Source of the DNA: Liopterus haemorrhoidalis
Lineage: Eukaryota > Arthropoda > Insecta > Coleoptera > Dytiscidae
Direction of reading: 5' to 3'
Length of the DNA stretch: 64,000 nucleotides
Assembly: GCA_963971575.1 (NCBI GenBank)
Contig: OZ020611.1
Span: 23,047,279-23,111,278, forward strand
In this document: piece after piece, positions 47,601 through 57,113 of the stretch
Layout: each line of letters starts with the position of its first letter
How positions within the stretch are numbered: position 1 is the first letter of the stretch
Position numbers and translations under genes: made by a program
Notes under the pieces: generated by a model
Told to the model about the DNA's origin: nothing
What the model saw: only the letters and a program-made list of their open reading frames with translations
Databases searched by the model: none

Positions 47601-50600
47601 TAACAAAACTACGTAACGAAGCTCCTATTCTTGGAATCAGCAACATTGTATCGAATTCTAAATATAATGTTTCAATAAAGGTAAGATCAAATGTAACTGA
47701 TTATGAAACTAAGATCACTTGTTCTGTATTACCAAGAATAACTGCAGAACTGCCTTCTTCATACATTGATACTAAAGAATGGAATATTCCATCAAACATT
47801 ACATTGGCTGATCCAGAATTTAACATACCTTCGAAAATAGATATTTTGATTGGAGCTGAACTATTTCTCCATATACTACGTCCAGGCCACAAACAACGTG
47901 AAGGTTCGTATCCTATATTACAAAATACTGCTCTGGGTTGGATTTTAGCTGGATCTGTTCCTCAGTCAATCACAAATCAACCACATTTGACCAAACAACG
48001 CTCATTTCTTCTTAGAAAAGATGTTCCTGTAGATGAACGACTACAAGAATTTTGGAATATTGAAAACGTCAACTGCACTAATAATAAATCTACTGAACAT
48101 TCAGAATGCAACAAACATTTTACAAATAATACTACGAGGAAAGAGGATGACAGATTCACAGTACGTCTACCACTTCGACAAAACAGTACTAGCTTAGACG
48201 ATCTACTTAAGAGTGCAACGTCTAGATTCCAACACTTACAACGTAAATTAGAACGCGACTCTAAACTTCGACGAGATTTTAATAAATTTATGCTTGAGTA
48301 CGAACAGTTGAGACATATGGAGAAGATTGAACCTGAGCCATTCAAACGACGAAATGACTTATTATTTCCCACACCACGTTGTTCTGAAAGATACCAGCAC
48401 TACGACTAAACTAAGAGTTGTATTTGATCGTTCTGCTAAGACTACAACTGGAATATCACTCAATGGCAGATCCTACGATTCAATAAGATTTATGCTCTAT
48501 TATCCTACGATTTAGAATGCAACAAGTAGCATTTACTGCGGACATAAACAAAATGTATTGTCAGATAGCAATACATCCTGATGACATGGCTTTACAAAGA
48601 ATCATATGGCGAGATTCTCTTGCGAAATCTCTAAAATATTATGAACTACTGCTGCGCCGTATCTAGCAACGAAAACTCTTCATCAACTTGCTGACAAAGA
48701 ACAAGCAAACTTTCCTGAAGCTACAGAGGTACTACGACGAGATTTTTATATAGACGACGTTCTCAGCGGTCACGACGACATAGAATCTGCTCTGAAATTA
48801 CAATCCGACGAATTATTCATCATTACAGAAACTATTAAAAATCGTTGCCTACTGCAAGGGATTAGTTAACAGTTTTCGTTTTCCAGACAAAAAAACTTAT
48901 AGGTTTTCTGTCAGCCGTCAAATTAAATGATGCACTTATAGCTTGTAACAAAATATCATAAAACATCATTTACGCAGAACAACTGGTACAACCTCTCTTA
49001 CCTTCGAACAATTGGCAACCGTTCTTTGTCAAATTTAAGCCTGCTTAAATTGTAGACCTCTGACGCAACTAACCGATGATCCTTTTGATACATCTTATCT
49101 AACTCCTGGTCATTTTCTAATCGGCGGACCTCTTACCTGTCTTCCTGAACCAAACCTGTCTGACATACCTGTTAATAAATTAGACCAATGGCAACGTTTA
49201 CAGCAAATTGTCCAAAACATTTGGAAAAGGTGGTCTTCAGACTATCTGAATACCTTACAACAGCGAAATAAATGGACATCGCCTCAGACAAATATCCAAC
49301 TTGAACAACTGGTATTAGTTAAGGAAGATAACCTTCCGCCGCTCCACTGGAAAACCGCAGTCATCAAAGAAACACATCCCGGCGCCGACGGTTTAGTACG
49401 TGTAGCTACGATCAAGACGTCCAAGGGCTTAATGAAACGAGCCATACATAAGCTGATTCCACTTCCAACATCCAGAGACAAATAGTGTTGTGCTAGTGTA
49501 TGTGTGTGCGTGTCATTTTGGCTTGTCAAGCCAAGGGGGGGAGTATGTTTAAAATTGAACTTTCAAATTATATTATTATTGCATAAATATATATGTATAT
49601 AGAGTGCCGTGAAAAAACAATAGTAGTTAAAAAAACAGTATGACATAATTGTGTATATTTTACGTGTGTGTATTTAACAAATTAATAAATCATTTAATAT
49701 ATCACATCAAGAGATAAATTTACTAAAAAATACAGTCCACTAATCCTAAATAGTATTTTATACAAGTATTTTGTGATGGCGGTCGGTCCTGTGTTGGCAA
49801 CAGCTGATTTTTTTTATTACAGCTGGTTTATGCGGAACTAGATTTTCAATTCTAGTTACTTTTACCGATTGATTGAAGCTTTTGATCATTTGGTTCAGGA
49901 AAAGCCAACTTCAATATATAAAAAAATAGCTAATGACAACTTACAAAAATGAAAATTCCGGTTAGTTCCACCTAATCGTTTGGAATAGACTGTACCTTAG
50001 TCCTACATTACCCATGAATTAAAAAAATAATTCATTTTGCCAAAAACAAAAAACTGCAACATTTTTCAAAAACGAAACATACATTATTTAGTTTTTTTAG
50101 GTTAACCCCGTTGTGTTAAAGGATGCGGAACAGTATTTTTTTCATTACATTTTTGGAAAAAGAATTCTAAAAAACTACTTGCGGTCCCTTATCTACATAT
50201 TAAGAGCTTTCTTTTGATACCACACAATAAATTTAAAAATAAATAATTAACGATAAAAAAATTCTATATTTTTCGAAAAACTAATCTGATTTAAAATTTC
50301 TGTTGAACTATTCCATCACTGTACATTATTGAGATTTTGTGTCTACCCCTCTGGGAAATAGGCGGGACAAAAAAATAAAAAAAATAAATAAATAATAGTT
50401 TTGGCGAATATCTCATTAAAAACATGATTTATTCAAAAATATGAATTTGCTTGTTATTGGGGCACTGCCCAGAGATATGGCACGGCAAGTGTTGCATCTT
50501 GCTGCGAGTGCGTAAACTACGGAATAATTTATTTGTTTTATTAATGTGTAAGAAGAAATTATGAATATATCATGAAACCTCGTAATAGCATAATTTATAA

Positions 50601-51017
50601 TACATTTTGTTTGTTATTTGCAGGCAGCAGACCGTCCAATCTCAGTATTACCTTCCAGTGTCAGGCATCTCATACCCACCTCAAGTGTACAACCAGAAAA
50701 GTTCTTCCTACCCTAACGTGCAGTCAAATAATGCAGTAGGCGCTCATCGTAATTCACTCGGTAGTCTAAGTCATAATGTTAACATGTCAACCATCGCACC
50801 ACCCAAAGTCAATATGCAAACACACAAATCCGAAATCAACAATCATTATTCGTACAACACACCGGTAACAAACGGTAATAACTACACAGTTAGATTCTCA
50901 CAAAAGGATCCGGATGATGGTAAGAAAGATAAAAAACCAATTATGAAAAACACAGATATTGAAAGTAGTCTTGAATCACTCTGTCTACAAATGATGGAGC
51001 ATGCTTTAGGGCCATAA
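33790..51017 (+). CDS. smg: Smaug/SAMD4-type RNA-binding translational repressor
   Basis: Coding exons 33790-34957, 43304-43505 and 50624-51017 (stop TAA 51015-51017) have AG/GT borders and join to 1,764 nt, 587 aa. The N-terminal 150 residues correspond to the Smaug similarity regions (MEFTQIRDYSEFCEQLS, DSYLTVIRKVLTEYMSPPY). Residues about 278-339 are the SAM domain, with MGITKGARHKLLLSIGKLKE, the basic face that in Smaug family proteins reads CUGG-type hairpin loops. The exon 1-2 join recreates GKVCTQLL, and the C-terminus LESLCLQMMEHALG is also conserved with vertebrate SAMD4. Known relatives repress and deadenylate maternal mRNAs through CCR4-NOT in the cytoplasm. A Ser/Asn/Gln-rich linker (about 180-270) is disordered. 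The acceptor at 33771 implies an upstream non-coding exon. Introns are 8.3 and 7.1 kb, loaded with transposons. Confidence 0.93.
34958..36580. other. Smaug intron 1, first part; nothing recognised
   Basis: AT-rich, with a C-run near 36284-36297. Open frames at 34958-35103 are the read-through of exon 1 into the intron. No repeat with definable ends. Confidence 0.45.
36584..37113. mobile_element. Tc1/mariner-type MITE with TA duplication
   Basis: 530 bp, flanked by TA (36582-36583, 37114-37115). Left AAGTTGGTTTTACACAGTTC and right (minus strand) AAGTAGGTTTTACACGATTC are inverted, and both continue with ATTGATCAATAAATT-type sequence for about 45 bp. ATTGATCAAT is itself a palindrome and recurs. 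Smaug intron 1. Confidence 0.7.
37148..38872. mobile_element. Element with CGTATTCGATTGG ends, interrupted by repeat A
   Basis: GCGTATTCGATTGGG at 37149 and the inverted CCAATCGAATACGCC ending near 38872 delimit the unit; extra direct copies lie at 37202 and 38763. GCTCTGGCT and GAGCAAT motifs flank each. The middle is occupied by family A copy 2. No clean target duplication. The small ORF 37158-37394 is not considered a gene. Confidence 0.45.
37533..38680 (-). repeat. Repeat family A, copy 2
   Basis: Reverse-orientation counterpart of 25244-26402. On the minus strand it carries the same head, an eight-unit GTCT run, the GGTATCAAATGAAAG block and the 3' hairpin GTGTGAAAATTCACAC. The tRNA-like patch is clearer here (minus strand about 38115-38040: TGGTCTAGTGGCTCAGTTGC as A-box region, GGTTCGTTCC as B-box). 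Confidence 0.7.
38900..39430. other. Smaug intron 1, nothing recognised
   Basis: Unremarkable intronic DNA between family A/MITE sequence and a SINE. Confidence 0.4.
39440..39656 (-). mobile_element. tRNA-derived SINE, copy 2
   Basis: On the minus strand: GCCGGTCACCGTGGCGCAGT, A-box TGGCGCAGTGG, B-box GGTTCAAATCCC, GTTATGGCATGGATAT, a 3' body ending in TAGTAGCCAAGTCC and a 19-nt A tail. ATTAAAA occurs at both flanks (about 39433 and 39660) and may be the target duplication. Smaug intron 1. Confidence 0.75.
39665..41565. other. Smaug intron 1, nothing recognised
   Basis: About 1.9 kb of AT-rich intron without a definable element. Poly-A at 40134-40150; short ORFs (40182-40604, 41034-41222) have no domains. 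Confidence 0.45.
41572..41922. mobile_element. Hairpin element with CCGCAGGCGAG core, split by a hAT MITE
   Basis: Outer arms CGATTATGACAGCCATTATT at left and the inverted GTGAATAATGGCCATAATCG at right. The interior has CACGAGCCGCAGGCGAGTGG (41868-41887). The 248-bp hAT MITE at 41611 interrupts it. A related hairpin with AACGAGCCGCAGGCGAGTGA is at 63214-63326. Confidence 0.5.
41611..41858. mobile_element. hAT MITE of the TAGGGTGAC family, 8-bp TSD
   Basis: TSD CGTTTGAG exact at 41603-41610 and 41859-41866. Ends TAGGGTGACCATTTTC and TAGGGTGACAATTCGTCCCG (minus strand), the same terminus as the large hAT at 10933-14813. Inside, a 40-bp unit (TCCCAAATCCAAGTGAAGAG) is repeated about 2.5 times, followed by ATGCGGGAC repeats. 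Very young-looking. Confidence 0.85.
42777..43200. mobile_element. hAT-like MITE with GTAGACA repeats
   Basis: Inverted ends CAGAGATGGGTGT and CAGAGATGTGCAG (minus strand). Flanking octamers TACTAGGG and CATAAGGG agree at only five positions, so the duplication is decayed or the edges are slightly off. GTAGACA/TGTCTAC motifs recur near both ends. Confidence 0.5.
43658..43952. mobile_element. hAT MITE, 8-bp TSD
   Basis: 295 bp. TSD GTATAGGC exact at 43650-43657 and 43953-43960; ends CAGTGTTTCTCAACC and CAGTGTTTCTCAAAAGG (minus strand); subterminal CGCGGACCA and GCGGCCCAC. The CAGTGTTTCTCAA terminus is a common hAT type in animals. Smaug intron 2, 152 bp after exon 2. Confidence 0.85.
44520..44973. 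mobile_element. MITE with about 50-bp terminal inverted repeats
   Basis: Left GTTTATATACGGAATAAGAA, then TAAGGAATAGGAAATAAGAA and TAGTACACAAGA; the right arm (44923-44973) is the same sequence inverted with one or two changes. Target duplication not clear. Smaug intron 2. Confidence 0.65.
45748..45954 (+). repeat. 5' LTR of the BEL/Pao element
   Basis: 207 bp; contains AT-rich promoter-like sequence (AAATATATATGTATATAGAG). Same length and apparently same sequence as the 3' LTR. Confidence 0.85.
46214..47464 (+). CDS. BEL/Pao gag protein
   Basis: 416 codons from the first ATG after the leader. Residues about 125-240 form the Pao gag-like domain (KINLPLFNGNYTTWLNLRDI, YLVSSLEGEPMDLIKSL). The C-terminal quarter has cysteine/histidine knuckles (CPKCRDAHFIYKC, CYNCLSSSHNISQC, CFTCGWKHHTLLH) that bind RNA. 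It packages element RNA into cytoplasmic particles. The frame is intact. Pol begins 13 bases after the stop in another frame, so expression would need frameshifting or reinitiation. Confidence 0.85.
   Translation: MEASKRQLLIKERGLAKASLTRIDTYVQNFKSVDDINNIVVRQKDLPSIKDKYNEVQYQLEIEDSDEHMLDHDKDREAFEEFYYSIQAKMTTTIEESVRKQLHPTLTGIQGTNSSSQGNINTIKLPKINLPLFNGNYTTWLNLRDIFTSLVINNVNLSSVQKHHYLVSSLEGEPMDLIKSLTISEANFQVAWDLIYNRYNHLKIITAKHAKALLSLCAVKTGTASEYRQLLNEVRSNLTAIKALKPKISLHEILVSQLILSKVEATIRKEWEVESSKQAELLSLDDLCSFIEIRSQALESIDTDTEIKPTYHKTNISCPKCRDAHFIYKCPNFEKLSITDRHAFVKQNKLCYNCLSSSHNISQCNSKGCFTCGWKHHTLLHRNNKENTSRNNPSEKHNDREEPWTSSVSYCSFNAQ
47477..49485 (+). pseudogene. BEL/Pao pol, deleted and frameshifted
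   Basis: Frame 47477-48409 carries the aspartic protease (CRALLDSCSQTHFITEDLAQ; D-S-C in place of the usual D-S/T-G) and DILIGAELF, then the region leading into reverse transcriptase. A frameshift near 48365 moves to 48327-48515 (TKLRVVFDRSAKTTTGISLN). Further RT pieces are in other frames (QVAFTADINKMYCQIAIHP near 48526; LRRDFYIDDVLSGHDDIES near 48733), with sequence lost between them. RNase H and the integrase core are gone; from about 49030 the integrase C-terminal part remains (LTQLTDDPFDTSYLTPGHFL, VNKLDQWQRLQQIVQNIWKR) to a stop near 49485. It cannot make a working polymerase. Confidence 0.8.
49546..49752 (+). repeat. 3' LTR of the BEL/Pao element
   Basis: 207 bp, matching the 5' LTR; preceded by the purine tract at 49532-49543. 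Confidence 0.85.
49821..50620. other. Smaug intron 2, last part
   Basis: Contains the second copy of the dispersed repeat also at 22320-22440 and AT-rich intron; no gene or element with clear ends. Confidence 0.4.
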
Positions 51018-51163
51018 ATTTTGTTTTTAAATCAATCGAAAACTTTAAAAATTATGTGTTCACAAGATATTTTTGATTCTATTTGACTTTACCTACCTTA
51101 CTCATAGTTCTTACAATTTTTATTAGCACACCAGTTGGTAAATTTTTTATATAAACGATACAA

Positions 51164-51764
51164 TAGTTATGAAATTGGTACCCGGGAATTACCGGGCTCT
51201 ATTTTCGATACCCGAAAATTTCCCGTATATGGCAAAGAATGTTGAGGTAACAGCGCAGGGTACTGGGACAAAATAAGATAAAGGGTAAATGACTATAAAT
51301 TAAATTTATTTTAATGTAACATTATAAAAGAATTACGTAACGAAAAACTAAATTTAATACTTAAATTTTACTCATGGAGGTTATAATGAAGAAATATGTA
51401 GTTTCTATGCATTTCGCAGGAGTTTATTTCTTCTCTCTTTGTAAGTAATACCTCCTTTGCTAACCACTCTTTGCTGGGTATGCTGCTAGATGATGTTAAG
51501 TATTATCTGGCCAATTTTGGTAGTTCAGGATTAGCATTTGCATTTTTTGATCACCAAATTAATTAATTTTCTGTACCAGAAATGTTAAGGATGTTAAAGA
51601 TAAATTTCAAGCTGCTAATTTTCTTTTGAATTTTTTTTTTCAGTATGGAATTTTCTTTGTTGGCTTTATTTTATGGCTGGTGACCAAGTAATTATTTATC
51701 CAGCCGGGTAAGGTTCATTATTTTACTCCAGTACCCGGTATTTTTGGTACCCGTTTCATCACTA
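51164..51764. mobile_element. MITE with TAGTNATGAAA ends and GGTACC motifs
   Basis: Ends TAGTTATGAAATTGGTACCC and TAGTGATGAAACGGGTACC (minus strand), about 600 bp apart, each followed by CCGGG motifs. Flanking octamers do not match. It begins 146 bp after the smaug stop, so it may lie in the 3' UTR. Confidence 0.55.
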
Positions 51765-51969
51765 AATAGAACATAAAATAGCGAAACTGTCAAATAGAAC
51801 AACCGGTTCTATTTCAGAAAAAATGACACAGTTTTTACTACGTTGCAAAGTAACGAACTGCAGACAAATTTATCAGAGTGCAAAAAATTGTATGCCAACA
51901 TGATTAAGCATTTATTTGTTTTATTCTTGGAATTTGAATTAAAAACTCCAAACCATAATAGTGACAGTT

Positions 51970-52870
51970 TTTATTGTGCAATAAATGTTGCATGCAATAG
52001 TTGCACTGCAACAGTTGCACTGCAACAATAACAAATGGATAATAAAAGTGTTGGAGGCAATTTTTAACACAAGGTATGACGATGGAAAATCACTACAAAT
52101 TGACAATTTAGATTAAAATTAACATTTTTTTTAAATTTGAAGTAAAAGTTGCATGCAATTGTTGTATTGTATTTAATTGCGCAATAAATATTGCATAAGC
52201 AATTATTTCTTACGCGATGGGTAATTTACAAAAATTACCTGTCAATTTCTTTATAATATAACTTATTCAATAATAATTGCAGTCAATATTGCACGGTATT
52301 TTGATTGTGCAATAAATATTGCAGAAGCAATTGTGCTTAGATGTCGTAATATGATGGAAATTGCTGTAAAAATTGTTCATCGAATATTTTTAGATTTAAA
52401 TTTTAAGATTCATTCAATAATTGTTTTGCTATTTTTATTGCGCAATTAATATTACAGTAATACTTGTTGCTTGCATAAGGAAAGTTGTAGAAATATTCTA
52501 CAATAATTGTATCTTCAAATTTTATTTTATTTTGAGAACTTGTATACAATAATTATATTGCAATTTTTATTGCAGTGAACAAAAATATTGCATAAGCGAT
52601 TATTGCTTACGTGGGTAAATTGCTGCAATAATAGTATTTTCAAATTATATTACCATTTATTCATATTTTGAATTCAGTAGTTACCTTGCAATTTTTTATA
52701 TGTTGCAGGAGCAATTGCTGCAATATTGGCATCCTCATAAAATAGCATTTTCTTCAATTTAAATTAAAAGTTACATGCAATAGTGTCGCTGCAATTTTTA
52801 TTGTATGCAAGAGCAATTATTGCTGATATGAAGCAAGTTATTAAAAATTGCTGTAAAAATTGATTTAAAT
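51970..52870. repeat. Degenerate tandem array of TTGCAATA/ATTGC hairpin units
   Basis: Units of the form ATTGCATAAGCAATTATTGC recur at about 52191, 52318, 52588, 52705 and 52804, i.e. spacings near 100-135 bp or twice that, with GTTGCATGCAATNGTTG forms at 51988 and 52149. Each unit is rich in TTGCA/TGCAA and can pair with itself. Units are diverged. It is downstream of smaug and could be transcribed in a long 3' UTR. Confidence 0.55.
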
Positions 52871-52879
52871 TGATTGAAA

Positions 52880-55300
52880 AGGAATTCAGGATTTGATTTA
52901 TGAAAATGTAAGTTACGTTGTAAGACTATGAGTAAGGTACGTAAAAGTTTGATGTCAAATTACGATATTATTAAATATAACGGTGGATTTTTTAATTATA
53001 ATTTGATCGATGAAGTACTCATTTGTAAAATAATTTTTAGTGTTGTGTTTTAAAATATTTATTTTGTATTTAATTTGTTTATAAAATCCATCGTATCGTC
53101 AATGTTCATTTTGGACAAATTTAACTCAATCGTATATGTATAAGGGTCTTTTTCGTTTGAAATTATTTTAGGTTATTTTTAACAAAACCATTACGGTAGC
53201 TTCTGGGATATGCAAGAACCTGCTTGCTCTTAGATCATTCAAGACCCGGTGAACGATAATTTTTTTTTAATTATAAATGTGATTTTATTTTTTTTTAAAC
53301 AAATTTTATTTGAAAAAGGAAGGAAGAATGGCCTAGTTTTATATTTTATCTCTATGTTATTTTGTTGACAAAAGCATTAGAACTGCTGTGCAGAACCAGT
53401 TTTTGTTTTATTAAATTTTCCAGAAAATTTTCGTATTTTCAAATATAATACTTAATAGCCGGTTGTTAAAGAACGAATTAAATATTTTAATTGGAATTAT
53501 CCTCAAGTTAATAGTATGTTGCTTTGACTGGAGTTAAGCATAACTTGAGTTAAAATATTTAACTCGTCCTTTAGTAGCTGGCCATAAGGGGCTATGTTAA
53601 ATTCAGTTTTAGTCTAAATTAGTTATACTTTAAATCTAATTTAACCTGTTTCCATTAGTCATAAATATCAAACAGGGTGTTCCAGGTGTCTGGCATAATT
53701 AAAAAATCAATATACATAGATCCGTTTCTAGAAAGTTATAGAATTATGGATTACTGTAAGAAAAATTCAAGATATTTCATAAAAACGTAATTTATAAATG
53801 TTTATTTGAAAAATTCAAATAACGTAAATAGGGTAAACCGGGGCATAACGGGCACCTTAAGGATTACTTTTAATAAAATCTTAAGGAATATCATAAAAAA
53901 TTTCGAAATACTTTTATTCGTAAGATGATTTATTGTTTAATTATTACAGACAATAAAAAAACTTTATGACGATAAAAACAAAGGTTCCCTGTGCTCATTT
54001 TGCCCCGGTGTCGGGGCAGAATGAGCACGGGCGGGGTAAATGGGAATTCTCCAAAAAGTTTCGAAAAGAAATTGTGGGATATGAATGTAATTTTTTAATT
54101 TTGCCCTTCCAAATTATTTATGAAACATGTTAATCATGAATTGATGAATTAATCATGATTTTCTTCATGAATTAACATTCCATAGAAAAGGAAAATTGCA
54201 TCCATTTTGACATAAAACCAGTAGTTCCGAAGTTATTGCTAATATTATTGCACCAAATTGCCGATTTTTTTCTACAAACACTAATATCTCGAAAATGAGA
54301 AGAGTGGCTTTCAGTTTTGAATTTCTGGGGCCAAAAATTTTAAATTTCTGTTGAAATAAAATGAATTTCTTGAATTAATGTGTGCATTTCGACCAAAGAA
54401 AATTAAAAAAGTATTAATTTTGTTCGCTAACGAAAAGGTTTTAGCCAGTACTGTCAAATTAGAAACAGGTGAACCATATTTGAAAATATAAAATGTTCTG
54501 GAAAATCTAATATTTTATTCAAAGATATTTAGAAAGAAATAGTTTTATTAAGTGAATATATAACAGATCTTTCACAAATCACAATAGACGATATTTAACT
54601 GAAAATAAGTTATCACATGTATTTCATAGGTATAAGTATTGTTATGTTTTGTAAATAGTTTTATAACTTTGTGAAGACTGTTCTTTCGCTTCTTTGTTGT
54701 GAATCAGTGTTTTTTATATCGTTATTTTTATTGTGTATATTTTTATTTATTTAAAAAAAGAATCATGAATTATTTGACGAAAATCTCGAAGTTTTTTTTT
54801 AAATTTAGTCAAAGGATGTCAATGTAGTCAAAATTACGGCCTTCGGAACAACGGATTTTGAAAATTTTATTTATTTTTAAAGTCTTTTTTTTAGTCTAGT
54901 ATAAGTCTGATAACTTTGACATCCTAAATTTTAAATGTCACTTTGTTCTAGTGTTAATTTAGATATTTGTAAAAACAACAAATTTTCTCATAATTATGGT
55001 GAAACAGAAATAGAATAAAAGAAATAAAAGCATAAGTAGCTTTGTGTATCTTCGATTGCCGATTGGAAAAAATCTCACAAATGCGCAACTATAGCATGGT
55101 TGCTATATAGTAATTTTATGGTTATTTTCAACATATAATTATCCTTTCTGGCTTGACAACCTTTCTGGGTCTTGGCCTTTTCAAGTATTCTTTTCTCATC
55201 TGCTCTGTTCGTAGCGATTGTGTTCCAATTTCAATTTGGAGATTCTTCTCTGTATTATTTTTGTGCAATAGCTTCAGGTGTCCTGTTTAACTTAGCTTGT
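52880..55300. other. Intergenic stretch with one GC-rich repeat fragment
   Basis: No gene recognised. At 53826-54045 GGTAAACCGGGGCATAACGG and the nearby GGGGCAGAATGAGCACGGGC and ATTTTGCCCCGGTGTCGGGG form a locally GC-richer repeat fragment that looks like part of a dispersed element. Confidence 0.45.
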
Positions 55301-55365
55301 TTATTTTTATCGTTCGGACTAATAATCCCATGCATCGATTTCGACTACAGGAAAAAAGTAATTTA

Positions 55366-56019
55366 CCGTATTTTTTGGACCATAAGACGCACATTTTTAC
55401 ACAGAAAAATCGACTTAAAATTGGGGTGCCTCTTATAGTCCGAAGGTATAGGTGCGTTGTTTAAAAAATGTACGAAGTTTAGAATCAATTTAGAGCGCAT
55501 AAAACAGAATCAACCAAGAAAATAAAATAGAAATACAGAATTAGCTGTCATTTCGGGAGGCCTTACAAGTCAACGACAATTCTTGGATGTGTCGATTAAT
55601 AACCAATTTAATAATTTTATGCGGGAAGAGTGGAACAAATGAATGATAAAGCCAAAACACGATGTACAGCAACAGCTGGTGTGAAAGGGCCGACAATTTC
55701 AAAAGAATGTACTTGGGTAAAAAATTCGTGGTTAGTTGTAAAAGAAAAGACGATTATAAAGTCTTTATGAAATGCCGTATAAGTAACGCATTGGCTAGTA
55801 TCGAAGATAACTGGGTTTTGAAGACATTGACAACAATAGTTCAGACGAAAATAATACGAACAGTGACAATAACGAAACGAGTGAAAGTATAGACATTCAA
55901 GATGAACAAAATTTTACTTGTTCAAGTTGTCGTAATAATAAATATTTTTTCTAAAAATTGTCTCATAAATTTAGGGTGCGTCTTATCGTCCGGTGCGGCT
56001 TATGGTCCGAAAAATATGG
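55366..56019 (+). mobile_element. pogo/Tigger-like element, decayed, TA duplication
   Basis: Ends CCGTATTTTTTGGACCATAA and CCATATTTTTCGGACCATAA (minus strand), flanked by TA (55364-55365, 56020-56021). Internal frames around 55560-55900 include FLDVSINNQFNNFMREEWNK and MKCRISNALASIEDNW, the C-terminal part of pogo/Tigger transposases. Stops and frame changes abolish coding. The same protein block lies in the interior of 19413-20757. Confidence 0.7.
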
Positions 56020-56971
56020 TACTTATTTTAAATAATGGAATGTCTTGCGCCACTAAGATTACTATAGAGTCCAATTTTGACCGTAACCCTTCTACAGATA
56101 TGGCCTGGTAGAGAGGCAGTGTAATTTCTGTCAGATATTCATTACGCGCGACTTATTTAGTGAGTAAAGGTCATTCAATACAAGTAAGATACAAGGTATT
56201 TTAAATTACGTTATCAATTTTGCGCAGGAAAATAGAAACACATTGACGTACATAAGAGTTTTAAACAAAATTATCAATTTCAAATAAATTTTTACTTATT
56301 TTAGTATACGGTTTACTTTGAAACGCATGACAAATAAATAATAATAATGGAAATAAATAAACGTCTCACAATACGCGTAGTCAAAAACAAATCAAAGTAA
56401 GTGACGCCACTGAAATGTGAAACTGTTGATAAAGTAATGGATGAAATTTAGCTTTTACGCAGGAAAACCACTAACTTCTGCCTGTATTTTTCTTACATTG
56501 AACGAAGTCTGAAACTTGGTATTATCTTCCTACATTAGTATTGCCTCTCATGTAGTTGCCCTCCACCCTTTCGATTCTCCACTCTTCCCACTTATTGCAA
56601 CTTAATTTGGTGTTTTTAAGTGTGTTAAGTTTTGATATCTTTTCCTGTGGCTCCTATATTATAAACACCAGTTTGTAGTTCCGCGTATAGTTCATTTGGG
56701 AGCAGGTCTTCTGGTATAGGGAAATAAATGTAATATTTCAACGCCACGTCGATTAATTTTTATTTTCCATAGAGGTTATTCTTTGTTATTATGTAGCTGT
56801 CAAACTAAAATTATAGGATGTGTCTTACAATATTTTATGAACCTGTTTTGCCAGTTTATCAACAAGTACTTGTACACAAATGTTTAGATAACAAATAAAA
56901 TAACAAGGAATATATTCTATCGAAGTTAAAAATTGACTGTCATGGCGCTGGGATTTTAAATTGTATGCCAG

Positions 56972-57106
56972 TTTATTTTTATCGTTCGGACTAATAATCC
57001 CATGCATCGATTTCGACTACAGGACAAAAGTAATATACCGTATTTTTCGGACCATAAGACGCACCTTTTTACACAGAAAAATCGACTTAAAATTGGGGTG
57101 CGTCTT
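56972..57106 (+). repeat. Duplicate of 55305-55440 including the pogo left end
   Basis: TCGTTCGGACTAATAATCCC, ATGCATCGATTTCGACTACA and the following pogo terminus repeat the sequence at 55305-55440 with few changes. The copy therefore carries host flank plus the element's left end, showing a segmental duplication rather than a second transposition. Confidence 0.65.
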
Positions 57107-57113
57107 ATGGTCC

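Larger units (their letters stand above)
45748..49752 (+). mobile_element. BEL/Pao LTR retrotransposon, internally deleted
   Basis: LTRs 45748-45954 and 49546-49752 are both 207 bp and, read by eye, identical; they begin TGTTTAAAATTG and end CCTAAATA. The target duplication GTATT lies at 45743-45747 and 49753-49757. A primer-binding-like site TTGGTCCAGTCGAGCC follows the 5' LTR directly and a purine tract AAGGGGGGGAG precedes the 3' LTR. The internal part is about 3.6 kb, short for the superfamily: gag and protease are open, but reverse transcriptase is broken and RNase H and most of integrase are missing. It sits in smaug intron 2, sense to the gene. Confidence 0.9.
45287..49820 (-). repeat. 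Repeat family B unit, split by the BEL/Pao element
   Basis: Segments 45287-45747 and 49758-49820 join into one unit of family B (ACCGACCGCCAACATATATA at one end, GGCAACAGCTGATTTTTTTT at the other). Comparison with 28318-29783 shows what the uninterrupted site looked like and confirms the 5-bp duplication GTATT made by the retrotransposon. Confidence 0.7.
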
